From positions 178,718,556-178,782,555 of the forward strand of contig CP136067.1 of the NCBI GenBank assembly GCA_032622095.1: a DNA stretch of 64,000 nucleotides. Direction: 5' to 3'. The first letter of the stretch is position 1. Every line of letters starts with the position of its first letter. The notes under the pieces were generated by a model, which was not told the DNA's origin, ran no database searches, and was given only the letters and a program-made list of their open reading frames with translations. The position numbers and the translations under genes are program-made. This document shows positions 31,861 through 43,012 of this stretch, piece after piece. Source of the stretch: Siphonodentalium dalli (lineage: Eukaryota; Mollusca; Scaphopoda; Gadilida; Siphonodentaliidae).

Positions 31861-32340
31861 TAAGCCATATGTGACCCGCCATATCAAATCCAGTCGTAAG
31901 TCGGGATTTGTTTACCCTGTGCCAATGCATTCTCTTATATATGCGAGTCGACCATAGGTCGCCTCGCATATATAAGAGAATACATTGGCCTAACAATTTT
32001 TTATCATTTTTTTTAAATAAATGTTTCTTACAATTTGTAGGACATAAAATAAAAAAACATCCATTACCTTGCAGGGAGCCCCACACATATATAGAAGCAT
32101 ATAGAAGAGTGTCGCCTGCTCATGTTTGTCTGGGGCTCTGTATGGGTGAAATTATAAAATTGTTAAAAAATACAAGAACAAATTATTAAAATTGTAAAAA
32201 ACTGTTATGCCAATGCATTCTCTTATATATGCGAGGCGACCTATGGTCGACTCGCATATATACGAGAATGCATTGGCACAGGGTAAAAAAAATCCCGACT
32301 TCCGACTGGATTTGATATGGCGGGTCACATATAGGCTTAG
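31861..32340. mobile_element. Hairpin MITE, TIR family C (long TIRs)
   Basis: Outer inverted repeats of about 45-50 bp: ATATGTGACCCGCCATATCA near 31868 and its complement ending CGGGTCACATATAGGCTTAG at 32340, including GTCGGGATT / AATCCCGAC. Inside are the same two GCCAATGCATTC hairpins as in families A and B (about 31920-31988 and 32210-32280). The hairpin module is therefore framed by unrelated termini. Non-coding. Confidence 0.82.
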
Positions 32341-32508
32341 AGCCGAATCCACTTTCTCGTTCTACGCAAGAAGCAGAATAGTATCTTTTCTATTGTATAA
32401 ATCATCATGTTATTTGAATGGGAAAAAATATTATTAGAATGCTGATTACCACCGAGTTAACATTTTGATTGCGAGGCCTGAAATTGACATTTGTAGCAAT
32501 AATAGTTA

Positions 32509-32897
32509 CATTACATATGTCCTTATATCACATGAAACCCCTAGTATATAATTTAAAAAGCCATTACAAATGTCCTTATATCACATTAAACCCCTATTAT
32601 ATCATTAAAAAGCCATTACATATGTCATTATATCACATGAATCACATATTATATAATTAAAAATCCATTACATATGTCCTTATATCACATAAAATCCCAA
32701 TTATATCATTAAAAAGCCATTACATATGTCCTTATATCACATGAAACCCCTATTATGCCATTAAAAAGGCCTTTACATATGTCTTTATATCACATGAAAT
32801 CCATATTGTATCATTAAAAAGCCATTACATATGTCCTTATATCACATGAAACTCCAGTATCATTAAAAATACCATTACATATGTCCTAATATCTCAC
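32509..32897. repeat. 52-bp tandem repeat, about 7.5 units
   Basis: Units CATTACATATGTCCTTATATC... start at about 32509, 32562, 32614, 32666, 32718, 32771, 32823 and 32873. They diverge mainly in the CCCCTATTATATCATT part. Confidence 0.92.
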
Positions 32898-32908
32898 TAG
32901 TTACATAC

Positions 32909-33027
32909 CACTTGGCATCGCGCCAACAAAAGGACCAAGCGTATTTACATTGATTCAGCCAAATAATATTTCGAAAAGCCGCGCCCGACACCAACAATAG
33001 ACAATTCAAAATGATTGCCTTGTTCAT
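32909..33027 (-). CDS. Possible first exon of a secreted protein (weak)
   Basis: Minus strand, ATG at 33027. The first ~20 residues (MNKAIILNCLLLVSGAAF) look like a signal peptide, followed by a Trp/Cys-rich segment (WLNQCKYAWSFCW). A GTATGT donor-like site at 32908-32903 would end the exon beside the 52-bp array. No downstream exon or family was recognised. The frame continues upstream of the ATG, so this could be chance. Confidence 0.25.
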
Positions 33028-33276
33028 TAAAGTTAAACTCTTCGCTGCACTAATGAAATTAGACACGAAAACAAAGAGGCAAATTGGGAATTCTATTTTC
33101 CGTCGCCAGCCCCAGAGCGCGCAATACTGTCGTATACGGTTGTGAAGCGTCTCAAACAGCGTTGTAAATGAATACATTTTGCAGTTTCTTTTAATAATAT
33201 TGATTTGTTAAACAGGCATAAAGCTCTAGTTTTTTCAATCGATATACAGGATCTTCAACTCATGTTGGAATATAAA
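33028..33276. other. No recognisable feature
   Basis: Short unique spacer between the possible exon and the 25-bp array. Confidence 0.4.
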
Positions 33277-34183
33277 ATTTTATGATATCCTCTATATTAT
33301 AGTTTTATGATATCCTCTATATAATAGTTTTATGATATCCTCTATATTATAGTTTTATGATATCCTCTATATTATAGTTTTATGATATCCTCTATATTAT
33401 AGTTTTATGATATCCTCTATATTATAGTTTTATGATATCCTCTATATTATAGTTTTATGATATCCTCTATATTATAGTTTTATGATATCCTCTATATTAT
33501 AGTTTTATGATATCCTCTATATTATAGTTTTATGATATCCTCTATATTATAGTTTTATGATATCCTCTATATTATAGTTTTATGATATCCTCTATATTTT
33601 AGTTTTATGATATCCTCTATATTATAGTTTTATGATATCCTCTATATTATAGTTTTTATGATATCCTCTATATTATAGTTTTATGATATCCTCTATATTA
33701 TAGTTTTATGATATCCTCTATATTATAGTTTTATGATATCCTCTATATTATAGTTTTATGATATCCTCTATATTTTAGTTTTATGATATCCTCTATATTA
33801 TAGTTTTAAGATATCCTCTATATTATAGTTTTATGATATCCTCTATATTATAGTTTTATGATATCCTCTATATTATAGTTTTATGATATCCTCTATATTA
33901 TAGTTTTATGATATCCTCTATATTATAGTTTTATGATATCCTCTATATTATAGTTTTATGATATCCTCTATATTATAGTTTTTATTATATCCTCTATATT
34001 ATAGTTTTATGATATCCTCTATATTATAGTTTTATGATATCCTCTATATTATAGTTTTATGATATCCTCTATATTATAGTTTTATGATATCCTCTATATT
34101 TTAGTTTTATGATATCCTCTATATTATAGTTTTATGATATCCTCTATATAATAGTTTTATGATATCCTCTATATTATAGTTTT
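33277..34183. repeat. 25-bp minisatellite, about 36 units
   Basis: Consensus AGTTTTATGATATCCTCTAT plus ATTAT, repeated with very high homogeneity. Sporadic variants are ATAAT, ATTTT, an extra T near 33653 and 33980, and TAAGATA near 33806. Every frame is closed by frequent stops. Confidence 0.97.
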
Positions 34184-34325
34184 TGCCAAAGTGCACCGCA
34201 CGTATGCATTAAAACGAGCTGTTGTAACTATGTTTTATATGAATTACTGTTTTAAACTTTGTTGACAGGGAACCTTATAAAGTCGAAAACATAACGCGGG
34301 GAATATATTCTTAGTTATTGCGCCG

Positions 34326-34606
34326 AAAGCGCCGAAAGCGACAAAAAGTGCGCCATTAGTAACGCGCCGAAAGCGCCGAAAGCGACAAAATATGCGCCGT
34401 TACGGCGCACTATTTGTCGCTTTCGGCGCACTTTTTGTCGCTTTCGTCGCTTTCGGCTTGCGCGCCGAAAGCGACAAAATGTGCGATATTAGCGCATGTT
34501 TCGGCGCTTCGAAAGCGACAAAATGTGCGCCGTAACGGCGCACATTTTGTCGCTTTCGGCGCGTTACTAATGGCGCACTTTTTGTCGCTTTCGGCGCGCG
34601 CCGAAA
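34326..34606. repeat. CpG-rich fold-back built from GCGCCGAAAGCGACAAAA units
   Basis: Left arm units GCGCCGAAAGCGACAAAAAG and TGCGCCATTAGTAACGCGCC are mirrored by GGCGCGTTACTAATGGCGCA and CTTTTTGTCGCTTTCGGCGC on the right, so nearly the whole segment can fold on itself. It is far richer in GC and CpG than its surroundings. Open frames on both strands (about 75 residues) follow from the repeat. Probably a fold-back/MITE-type element, but ends and target duplication are unclear. Confidence 0.8.
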
Positions 34607-34639
34607 GCGCCATTAGGCATACTATTAGGTCCACTCCCT

Positions 34640-34993
34640 AATGGCGCGCGCCGGAATGTGGGTTCCCATCTCCACTTCCGTGCATCCCTGACGCGAAAGG
34701 CGCCACTTTTGACATATTTAAACCACACTATTAGATTCCTTATATAATGGGGATGATTATATATAAGTTTCGTGGCATTCGGCGACAAAAAATATTTCTG
34801 CCCCCCCCCCCCCCATTTCTGCCCCTGACAACAACGGCGTCACTTTAGAACATTCTAACCCGCACTATTATCTTTCCCGTAAAAAGTTACCCCTAGTAGA
34901 CCCCTTTGGTTCCATCTAGATGGTCCCCTGTGAATTTCTATAGAACACAGACATACAGACAGACAGACAGACATTCGCAAATATAGATATAGA
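34640..34993 (-). mobile_element. Helitron fragment, same family as 59889-63082
   Basis: On the minus strand the head is TCTATATCTATATTTGCGAA, a CTGTCTGT tract and ATTCACAGGGGACCATCTAG, then one body unit (CGCCGAATGCCACGAAACTT..., GTGGTTTAAATATGTC). No CTAG end is found; the 3' part appears lost at the CpG-rich fold-back. Confidence 0.7.
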
Positions 34994-35679
34994 TTAGCAC
35001 AAGCACTTAGGACTGTAGACCATTGTGCATTTAGCATAACCCAATTTGAAAATATCAAAGCGACTAAAGTAGTACAGTGTCATTTGGCTTGTCTGGAAAC
35101 AGAAGTACACAGGGCGACTAAAGTAGTACAGACATGATAGCTACTATAGTAGACCTATTCGTTTGCAATTTTAACAAAGTTCCTGGCGTCAGCCCCAAAC
35201 AAGCTTTATACACAATATAGGGGATATATAGTGTTATACTGGGAAGTCATTTGTTTCTGGATATAGTTAAGGTACTTTGAGTATGAGTACATTTTATCGC
35301 CTATACGGGCGAAAAATTAACACAAAAACTTAGAAATATGGCGTTTATTTGTATACATACATGTAGGCAGGCATTTGAAATAGTTGTTTTGGTCCGAATA
35401 ACAAATTTAGATCATTGGTTAGTACCGTGGTTAAGTTGACTTATTCACTTGTCGACATTTAATCCAGTTATTAACATATTTTGTACACATGTGATCAGTA
35501 TGTTTGGTCAAGCGTGATGCAAATCTGAAGAAAGTAGTAGCATTTATCCGAAGAAAGGCAAATCCTCGAGTACAGGCTTACACAGTGTGACTTATCCGCG
35601 CATAGACTTCATAGTAAATTATAGTCGCCTGTAATAGAAAAAACAAATTTGACAACTATTTGATGTGAAGGAATGCCCA
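34994..35679. other. No recognisable feature
   Basis: A short direct repeat (GCGACTAAAGTAGTACAG at about 35060 and 35114) is the only structure noted. Confidence 0.45.
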
Positions 35680-36766
35680 CAGGTCCGCGCTGGACTGAAA
35701 ATTACTTTTGCCAAATATATTGCCAAATGAAAATATTTTTTGCCAAATTCAGTTTCTGCAACATTTAGTCATATATTTAGACAATGCTGTTTATATAAGA
35801 AATGAACGGCGGTTTCAATGTGGTCATGTGATTTTGACCGCGAGAAAAATTCAGCAAACTGCATGAACCCCGAGTTTGCTGATGTTTTATCGCGGTCAAA
35901 ACCCATGACCACGTTGAATCCGCCATTTATTATTTATATTTATATACTTACGCTCTTTAAAACACTTCGTTCCATTTCGCTATTTGGCTGTATTTTCATA
36001 TTTCGCTTTTTCGTTGTATTTCATATTTCGATAATTCGCTATATTTGACATATTATGGGATATGGGATTATATGATAACCAACATTCTGATAGTCAATCG
36101 AACATCTCGTGCCACCCGTGCTCGCGATTAGATGCCACTAGCCATCCAATCGTGAACCTCGATTACATATTGTTTGCTATCAAATCCTTGGCGTATTGGC
36201 TGACTAGATACTCAAGCAGTCGGTAATGTCCGACAATCCCCGGTGATTTCCGGGACCAATGTGTTCATAAACCTATGAACGACATTGAAAGTGACGTCAC
36301 GTTACCGTTCATAGGTTTATGAACGCATTGAATAAGGGGGGCGTGTCTACCGTAACGCTATGGGGAAATCGGAAGAGATATCAGGTGTATGTAAATATAT
36401 CGATATGATTTACAAAGTTTGTTGTATCGGAAAGGGCATTTTAACACAATGATGATTAGCTATGTAATCACCAGTGATTCACCACCACATTACATACTAG
36501 TAATCCCTTGGCTGGTCGATACTAATCGTCTCGGATTAAATGCACCTTGGTAGAGGTGTTAACTTACTAAACCTTGTAACGCACCACTAGCACAATTATA
36601 ATGTAAACGTTCCTCAAATGAATAGTATTGTTTGACCAACATTTTTTAACTTTATATCTGAATTAAAAGTGACTTGCCAAAACTGTTGCCAAATGATTTT
36701 TTTTTTTAGCCAAATGTGTATTACTTTTGCCATTGGCAAATTTGGCAAGTGGCTGCGAGATCCATG
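35680..36766. mobile_element. hAT-type MITE copy 2, split by inserted sequence
   Basis: The left part CAGGTCCGCGCTGGACTG...TTTGCCAAATTC (35680-35800) and right part AGTGACTTGCCAAAACTGTT...TTTGGCAAGTGGCTGCGAGATCC (36640-36766) match the two halves of 1538-1838. About 850 bp between them is foreign. It includes a fold-back at 35802-35927 (GGCGG.TTCAA.GTGGTCATG / complement), an ATTTCGCT-rich segment, and a 25-bp inverted repeat at 36258-36329 (GTTCATAAACCTATGAACG arms). Confidence 0.72.
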
Positions 36767-36848
36767 AAGGCTTATGTTCTATTTGAACTGTACATGTACA
36801 TGTATAATAGGCATTCACTGAAATAAATAAAGCATAGGAATTCTACTA

Positions 36849-37310
36849 TTAATCCTTTACCCAACAAACCGGCCAAAAACGCCCAAATAAAGCTTCAACA
36901 GCCTAAAATATCTTCGGTCTGTCTCAATAAAACCATACAAATATGGATATCATTGGAACCGGTTCATTGACCACATTGTGATGGGTACAGTTATGCCCTG
37001 TGCCAATGCATTCTCTTATATATGCGAGTCGACCATAGCTCGCCTCGCATATATAAGAGAATGCATTGGCCTAAAAAAAATCTTTTAACACTTTTTACCA
37101 TTTTTTCTTACATTCTTTAACAATTTTTTAATTTTTTCTTACATTTTTAAACAATTTTTATAATATTTTTCTACATTCTTTGACAATTTTATCATTTTTA
37201 ATATGTGTTAAGCCAATGCATTCTCTTATATATGCGAGGCGACCTATGGTCGACTCGCATATATAAGAGAATGCATTGGCACAGGACCGTTCTGTTGGGT
37301 AAAGGGTTAA
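36849..37310. mobile_element. piggyBac-like hairpin MITE, TIR family A, copy 3
   Basis: TTAA at 36849-36852 and 37307-37310; ends TCCTTTACCCAACA (first base mutated) and TGTTGGGTAAAGGG. Two GCCAATGCATTC hairpins (about 37003-37072 and 37213-37280) surround the AT-rich core. Collinear with 6604-7068. Confidence 0.9.
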
Positions 37311-38640
37311 CAATTACAGTTTGATACCACCCGTTTATTACCAAAAACGACTGATACCAACCAGCTATTCATTACTAAAGGACTGGTATCAAACAAAACA
37401 ACCATATATTCATCATAAATAAGCCGTGAAATAGTGTGTCTGACATTTGCAGAATGAGGTCCCCAGAGGGTACAGTTAGTGAGGCTATCCCGCACGTACC
37501 TCTTTCTGCTTAGGCCTCAACTGTTGTGGGAGACGTATGATCAGATTGCTGTTCCCCAGTTGAAGTTGGTGATGTTCGCCCATTGGTCACCTCAATTATA
37601 CATTTTATCTTCTGCAAATCAGAAGGGGAAACGTAACTAAAATAATGTTAATTTGAGACTATAGATACTTCATCAAAGATGAAGCCTAAGCAGAATGAGG
37701 CCCCCAGAAGGTGAATTTGGTGATGCTAGTCCGCTGTGGGGTAGCATAACTAAATTCACACTCTTGTGACTTCATTCTGCAAATGGCATACACACTATTC
37801 CAAGGCTTGGTGCCAAACCCAATTTCAACACAAACATGTATTGATCCACATTGGATCAAACGTTTTCACTTAGAGTAGATTCTTAAAGGTACTCAATCCA
37901 ATCAGACGCTCCTATATTACTATTTCTTTAGCTTCGGGGTTAAAAAATATTTGATTCGAGTCGAGGAACCTACCCATCAACGCTCAGATTGATCAGATAT
38001 CGATTTTTGAAGTTTGTGATTTTTATTGTTTTTGGGACAGAAACAGACAGAAACACGAGGTCAAACGGACGATCTTGCAGATAAAGATGGATAACTCTAA
38101 AATCAAGTGGAATAGTGCGGAATCATTTGTAAACGAGCAAAGTCTTTAAAAAAATAAATCAGATGTTTCCTCCCATTATGAGTACGTGGTGGCAGTGGTC
38201 AGTCCAGTGTAGTAGCGACTGAACTCGGTCTTGCATTTTGTTGTCAGTGTTGTTCGGTTATAATGGTGCGATTTAAGAATAAGACCAACAATGATATATG
38301 TCCGTGATATATTTTATTACACCATGTATAAACTATAAACATGTATATACATATACATATCTTTGGCTTCATGGGGAATGTTCTGTCCACCAACACTACT
38401 ATTAGATACATGTTGATATAGTTAGACGGGCAGGTCCGCTACATTATACATTACTAAGAACATTGCGTAACAGATATTTTAATACCTAAAAGTTTAACTC
38501 GCTGTAGGATATGGTCTGCAAAATAGAGTCTAACACGAGAGCGTATTTGGAGTGCTCATATTTCAGGAGGCTTTATTGTGAGAGGATATTTGAGTATTCA
38601 TCGCCCGAGACACTGCCACGGACGAAAAGCAAACTAGCTG
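37311..38640. other. No gene; small repeats
   Basis: Two ~55-bp related blocks (GCAGAATGAGG.CCCCAGA..GT near 37450 and 37690). About 37884-38022 is an inverted relative of 43806-43935 (AAACTTCAAAAAT.GATATCTG, TCAATCTGAGC, TTGATGGGT on the complementary strand). Confidence 0.5.
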
Positions 38641-39018
38641 GCATGTATACCGCCGAATATGCAAAGGGTCCAGTCGTATAGACAGGTACGCGTATAGACA
38701 GGTACGCGGTAGTGGCATATACGGTTCCAGAACAAGACGCGAAGAGCTTATATGTGTGTATACTATGCGGCAAAGTTGTCCAAGCACTGTGGTTCGGTCG
38801 AATGGGATCCGGAGACAGTATAGACATGTACGCGTGCAAGCATATGGTGCCAGAACGAGGCGGGAAGAGGTTACGTGTAAACGGCCGACATATGCAAAGG
38901 GGTCCCAAGGATAGGGGTCCAACCGAATGCAATATCCAGAGACACGTATAGACATGTACGCGATGCCAGAACGAGACGCGAATAGTTTACACGTATACAG
39001 CCGAATGTGGCAAAGGTG
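38641..39018. repeat. Degenerate lead-in to the 46-bp array
   Basis: Spaced copies of CGAATG.GATCCGGAGACAG and CCAGAACGAGACGCGAA occur here with longer unrelated spacers. They look like ancestral or decayed units from which the regular 46-bp array was amplified. Confidence 0.65.
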
Positions 39019-41482
39019 TTCCAGCAGTGTGGTCCCGCCGAATGCGATCCGGAGACAGTATAGATGTCAGCAGTGTGGTCCCGCCGAATGCTATCCGGAG
39101 ACAGTATATATGTCAGCAGTGTGGTCCCGCCGAATGCGATCCGGAAACAGTATAGATGTCAGCAGTGTGGTCCCGCCGAATGCTATCCGGAGACAGTATA
39201 GATGTCAGCAGTGTGGTCCCGCCGAATGCGATCCGGAGACAGTATAGATGTCAGCAGTGTGGTCCCACCGAATGCAATCCGGAGACAGTATAGGTGTCAG
39301 CAGTGTGGTCCCGCCGAATGCAATCCGGAGACAGTATAGATGTCAGCAGTGTGGTCCCGCCGAATGCATTCCGGAGACAGTATAGATGTCAGCAGTGTGG
39401 TCCCGCCGAATGAAATCCGGAGACAGTATAGATGTCAGCAGTGTGGTCCCGCCGAATGCAATCCGGAGACAGTATAGATGTCAGCAGTGTGGTCCGGCCG
39501 AATGCAAGCCGGAGACAGTATAGATATCAGCAGTGTGGTCCCGCCGAATGCGATCCGGAGACAGTATAGGTGTTCCAGCAGTGTGGTCCCGCCGAATGCA
39601 TTCCGGAGACAGTATAGATGTCAGCAGTGTGGTCCCGCCGAATGCAGTCCGGAGACAGTATAGATGTCAGCAGTGTGGTCCCGCCGAATGCAATCCGGAG
39701 ACAGTATAGATGTCAGCAGTGTGGTCCCGCCGAATGCAATCCGGAGACAGTATAGATGTCAGCAGTGTGGTCCGGCCGAATGCCAGCCGGAGACAGTATA
39801 GATGTCAGCAGTGTGGTCCCGCCGAATGCAATCCGGAGACAGTATAGGTGTTCCAGCAGTGTGGTCCCGCCGAATGCAATCCGGAGACAGTATAGATGTC
39901 AGCAGTGTGGTCCCGCCGAATGCAGTCCGGAGACAGTATAGATGTCAGCAGTGTGGTCCCGCCGAATGCGATCCGGAGACAGTATAGATGTCAGCAGTGT
40001 AGTTCCGCCGAATGCATTCCGGAGACAGTATAGATGTCAGCAGTGTGGTCCCGCCGAATGCTATCCGGAGAGAGTATAGATGTCAGCAGTGTGGTCCCGC
40101 CGAATGCAATCCGGAGACAGTATAGATGTCAGCAGTGTGGTCCCGCCGAATGCAATCCGGAGACAGTATATATGTCAGCAGTGTGGTCCCGCCGAATGCA
40201 ATCCGGAGACAGTATAGATGTGTATACGTAGTGTGGTCCCACCGAATGCGATCCGGAGAGAGTATATATGTGTATACGTAGTGTGGTCCCGCCGAATGCG
40301 TTCCGGAGAGAGTATAGATGTCAGCAGTGTTGTCCCGCCGAATGCTATCCGGAGAGAGTATAGATGTCAGCAGTGTGGTCCCGCCGAATGCGATCCGGAA
40401 ACAGTATAGATGTGTATACAGTGTGGTCCCGCCGAATGCAATCCGGAGGGAGTATAGATGTCAGCAGTGTGGTCCCGCCGAATGCAATCCGGAGACAGTA
40501 TAGATCTCAGCAGTGTGGTCCCGCCGAATGCGATCCGGAGCGAGTATAGATGTTAGCAGTGTGGTCCCGCCGAATGCAATCCGGAGACAGTATAGATGTC
40601 AGCAGTGTGGTCCCGCCGAATGCAATCCGGAGACAGTATAGATGTCAGCAGTGTGGTCCCGCCGAATGCTATCCGGAGACAGTATAGATGTCAGCAGTGT
40701 GGTCCCGCCGAATGCAATCCGGAGACAGTATAGATGTCAGCAGTGTGGTCCCGCCGAATTCAATCCGGAGACAGTATAGATGTCAGCAGTGTGGTCCCGC
40801 CGAATTCAATCCGGAGACAGTATAGATGTCAGCAGTGTGGTCCCGCCGAATGCAATCCGGAGAGAGTATAGATGTCAGCAGTGTGGTCCCGCCGAATGCG
40901 ATCCGGAGACAGTATAGATGTGTATACAGTGTGGTCCCGCCGAATGCCATCCGGAGGGAGTATAGATGTCAGCAGTGTGGTCACGCCGAATGCGTTCCGG
41001 AGAGAGTATAGATCTCAGTAGTGTGGTCCCGCCGAATGCAATCCGGAGAGAGTATAGATGTCAGCAGTGTGGTCCCGCCGAATGCAATCCGGAGCGAGTA
41101 TAGATGTCAGCAGTGTGGTCCCGCCGAATGCAATCCGGAGACAGTATAGATGTCAGCAGTGTGGTCCCGCCGAATGCGATCCGGAGACAGTATAGATGTC
41201 AGCAGTGTGGTTCCGCCGAATGCAACCCGGAGACAGTATAGATGTCAGCAGTGTGGTCCCGCCGAATGCGATCCGGAGACAGTATAGATGTCAGCAGTGT
41301 GGTCCCGCCGAATGCTATCCGGAGACAGTATAGATGTGTATACAGTGTGGTCCCGCCGAATGCGTTCCTGAGAGAGTATAGATGTCAGCAGTGTGGTCCC
41401 GCCGAATGCAATCCGGAGAGAGTATAGATGTCAGCAATGTGGTCCCGCCGAATGCAATCCGGAGAGAGTATAGATGTCAGCA
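39019..41482. repeat. 46-bp minisatellite, about 53 units, with higher-order structure
   Basis: Unit CAGCAGTGTGGTCCCGCCGA plus ATGCAATCCGGAGACAGTATAGATGT, with variation concentrated at the base(s) after AATG and at GAGACAG/GAGAGAG. Variant junctions (GTGTTCCAGCAG at about 39570 and 39848; TGTGTATACAGTG at about 40411, 40920 and 41335) recur at 278- and ~416-bp spacing, indicating blockwise duplication. Because 46 is not a multiple of three, each frame meets the TAG of GTATAG once per three units, so the ~61-residue frames are artefacts. Confidence 0.96.
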
Positions 41483-41627
41483 TAATTAGATAGCATTGTT
41501 CTGAAATCATATAAAATTCATACCAAATTGCATAGCTATTATCTAAATTTGGGTAGCAAATTGCGATGCGATACCAGTTAATTTTCTCCATGCACCTATT
41601 CAACCTAACTTTAATAATAATAATAAT

Positions 41628-41829
41628 AATTGCGCCGAAGCGCAATTGGTGGTTATCCCATATGAATTGATAATGGAATAACCTATCTATTCAGGGGTGT
41701 AAGCTTGTAAAAGAATTGCGCTGAAGCGCAATTGAATTGCGCTGAAGCGCAATTGATATGAATCAAGCTGGATTGCGCTGAAGCGCAATTGGATTGCGCT
41801 TCATCGCAATTGAATTGCGCTTCAGCAAT
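41628..41829. repeat. Cluster of 20-bp palindromes (AATTGCGCTGAAGCGCAATT)
   Basis: Near-perfect palindromes at 41628-41647, 41714-41733, 41735-41754, 41771-41790, 41792-41811 and a partial one at 41813-41829. Each has an AGCGCAATT stem. Spacing is irregular. Function unknown. Confidence 0.85.
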
Positions 41830-41952
41830 CGGCCCAACTAAAACATAAGGTAATGCTATCGAGAGTCGCACCGACTAAACTAAACGCAATTAATAATAAA
41901 TGTGAATTTGGCCTCCCATATAACCGGTCATGAATATCCCATACGTACCGTA

Positions 41953-42169
41953 CAGTAATGCCCTAATTAATCGACTCCATAATCACAGCAGAATTATGGG
42001 TAATTTTTCAGGATTTAGTCGGAAATATGGCTTGCTGCCATTCATCGGAAAGCTTTCACGGAGAGCTTTCCGATGAATGGCCGCAAGCCATATTTCCGAC
42101 TAAATCCTGAAAAGTTACCCATAATTCTGATGTGGTTGTGGAGTCGATTAATTAGGGCATTAAGTACTG
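41953..42169. mobile_element. Mariner-like fold-back MITE, copy 1
   Basis: Begins CAGTAATGCCCTAATTAATC after TA (41951-41952). The second half is the reverse complement of the first, with the centre at about 42060 (GAAAGCTTTC / GGAGAGCTTTCC). The right end is slightly disrupted (GGGCATTAAGTACTG). CAGT...ACTG ends at TA fit Tc1/mariner. No coding sequence. Confidence 0.85.
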
Positions 42170-43012
42170 TGGGCTCTAACCATTTCAGCCCTACAAATAC
42201 ATCTTTTTCTTTTCACTTGTTGCCACATCAATTATTATTGCATTCATGTCTTCGAATATTGTGTTGTCACATTTTACTTAGTAGTCATAGCTTGTAATGT
42301 GCCTACCTCGAATCGAGTCATCACTACCATTCCATATAGTAATGATAGTAGTATGTATATAATATTCAGGGTTGTGGTGCATTTAACACACTGTATACTT
42401 ATATCTGGTTCTATTTTATGCTACAAAGAATACGAACATTCTGTTGCATGAGATTATCTAAATTGTACCCTCAGACTATCACCCCATGCCATCACTATTA
42501 TAAGGCACCATCACTATTATTGTTTTTGAGGTAAAATACCACCTATCTATGATTTCAGTTGTTTTCTATTTCTCTATTGGCATCTTCTGAGACATAGATG
42601 TTTTCAAATGGTGATATTATAGTGTTTTAATCATATGTTATGGCATAGATTGTTATTAACCGTATATATTTACACACTAAGTGTTGTCATCACTAAATCC
42701 AGCATTCTGATTGGTCGGCGCCCACGTGGCTAGTTGCATTTATTTCTCGGTGAATGCGCAACGCCTCACAACACCAAGCTCATAACACCATCGATACGTC
42801 ATTGGGTTTGGAAAGACGAACGCGTAATGTTTTGGGCGCATTTGGACTCGCGCAGGATTTACTTAATACATCATCGGGTTTCAATATGAAGAGAAATTGT
42901 TCCCATTAACTTTTGCCAAGGGTGCTATTGGGTATTTTGGGCTGATCTTGTCACGATACACTTTTCGTTTTAAATACATTTACAAAAGTGGCTTTTTCGC
43001 TAAATGTATATA
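42170..43012. other. No recognisable feature
   Basis: No gene. CATCACTATTA-type short direct repeats occur near 42480-42520. Confidence 0.45.

Noticed and set aside
34410-34788. Frames of 73-75 codons in the GCGCCGAAAGCG segment
   Set aside because: They arise from the fold-back repeat and are open on both strands for that reason.
38263-38300. ATGGTGCGATTTAAGAATAAG, reading MVRFKNK, resembling the start of RNase P subunit POP5
   Set aside because: Similarity stops after seven residues, no donor site follows, and a stop comes soon after. Most likely chance.
38927-41427. Repeated ~61-codon frames with CQQCGPAEC motifs resembling zinc-binding pairs
   Set aside because: They follow the 46-bp minisatellite and each frame is stopped by TAG every third unit. 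The cysteine pattern has no proper spacing for a zinc finger.
39019-41482. Regular repeat spacing suggestive of CRISPR
   Set aside because: There are no unique spacers; the whole 46-bp unit is repeated. The context is eukaryotic.
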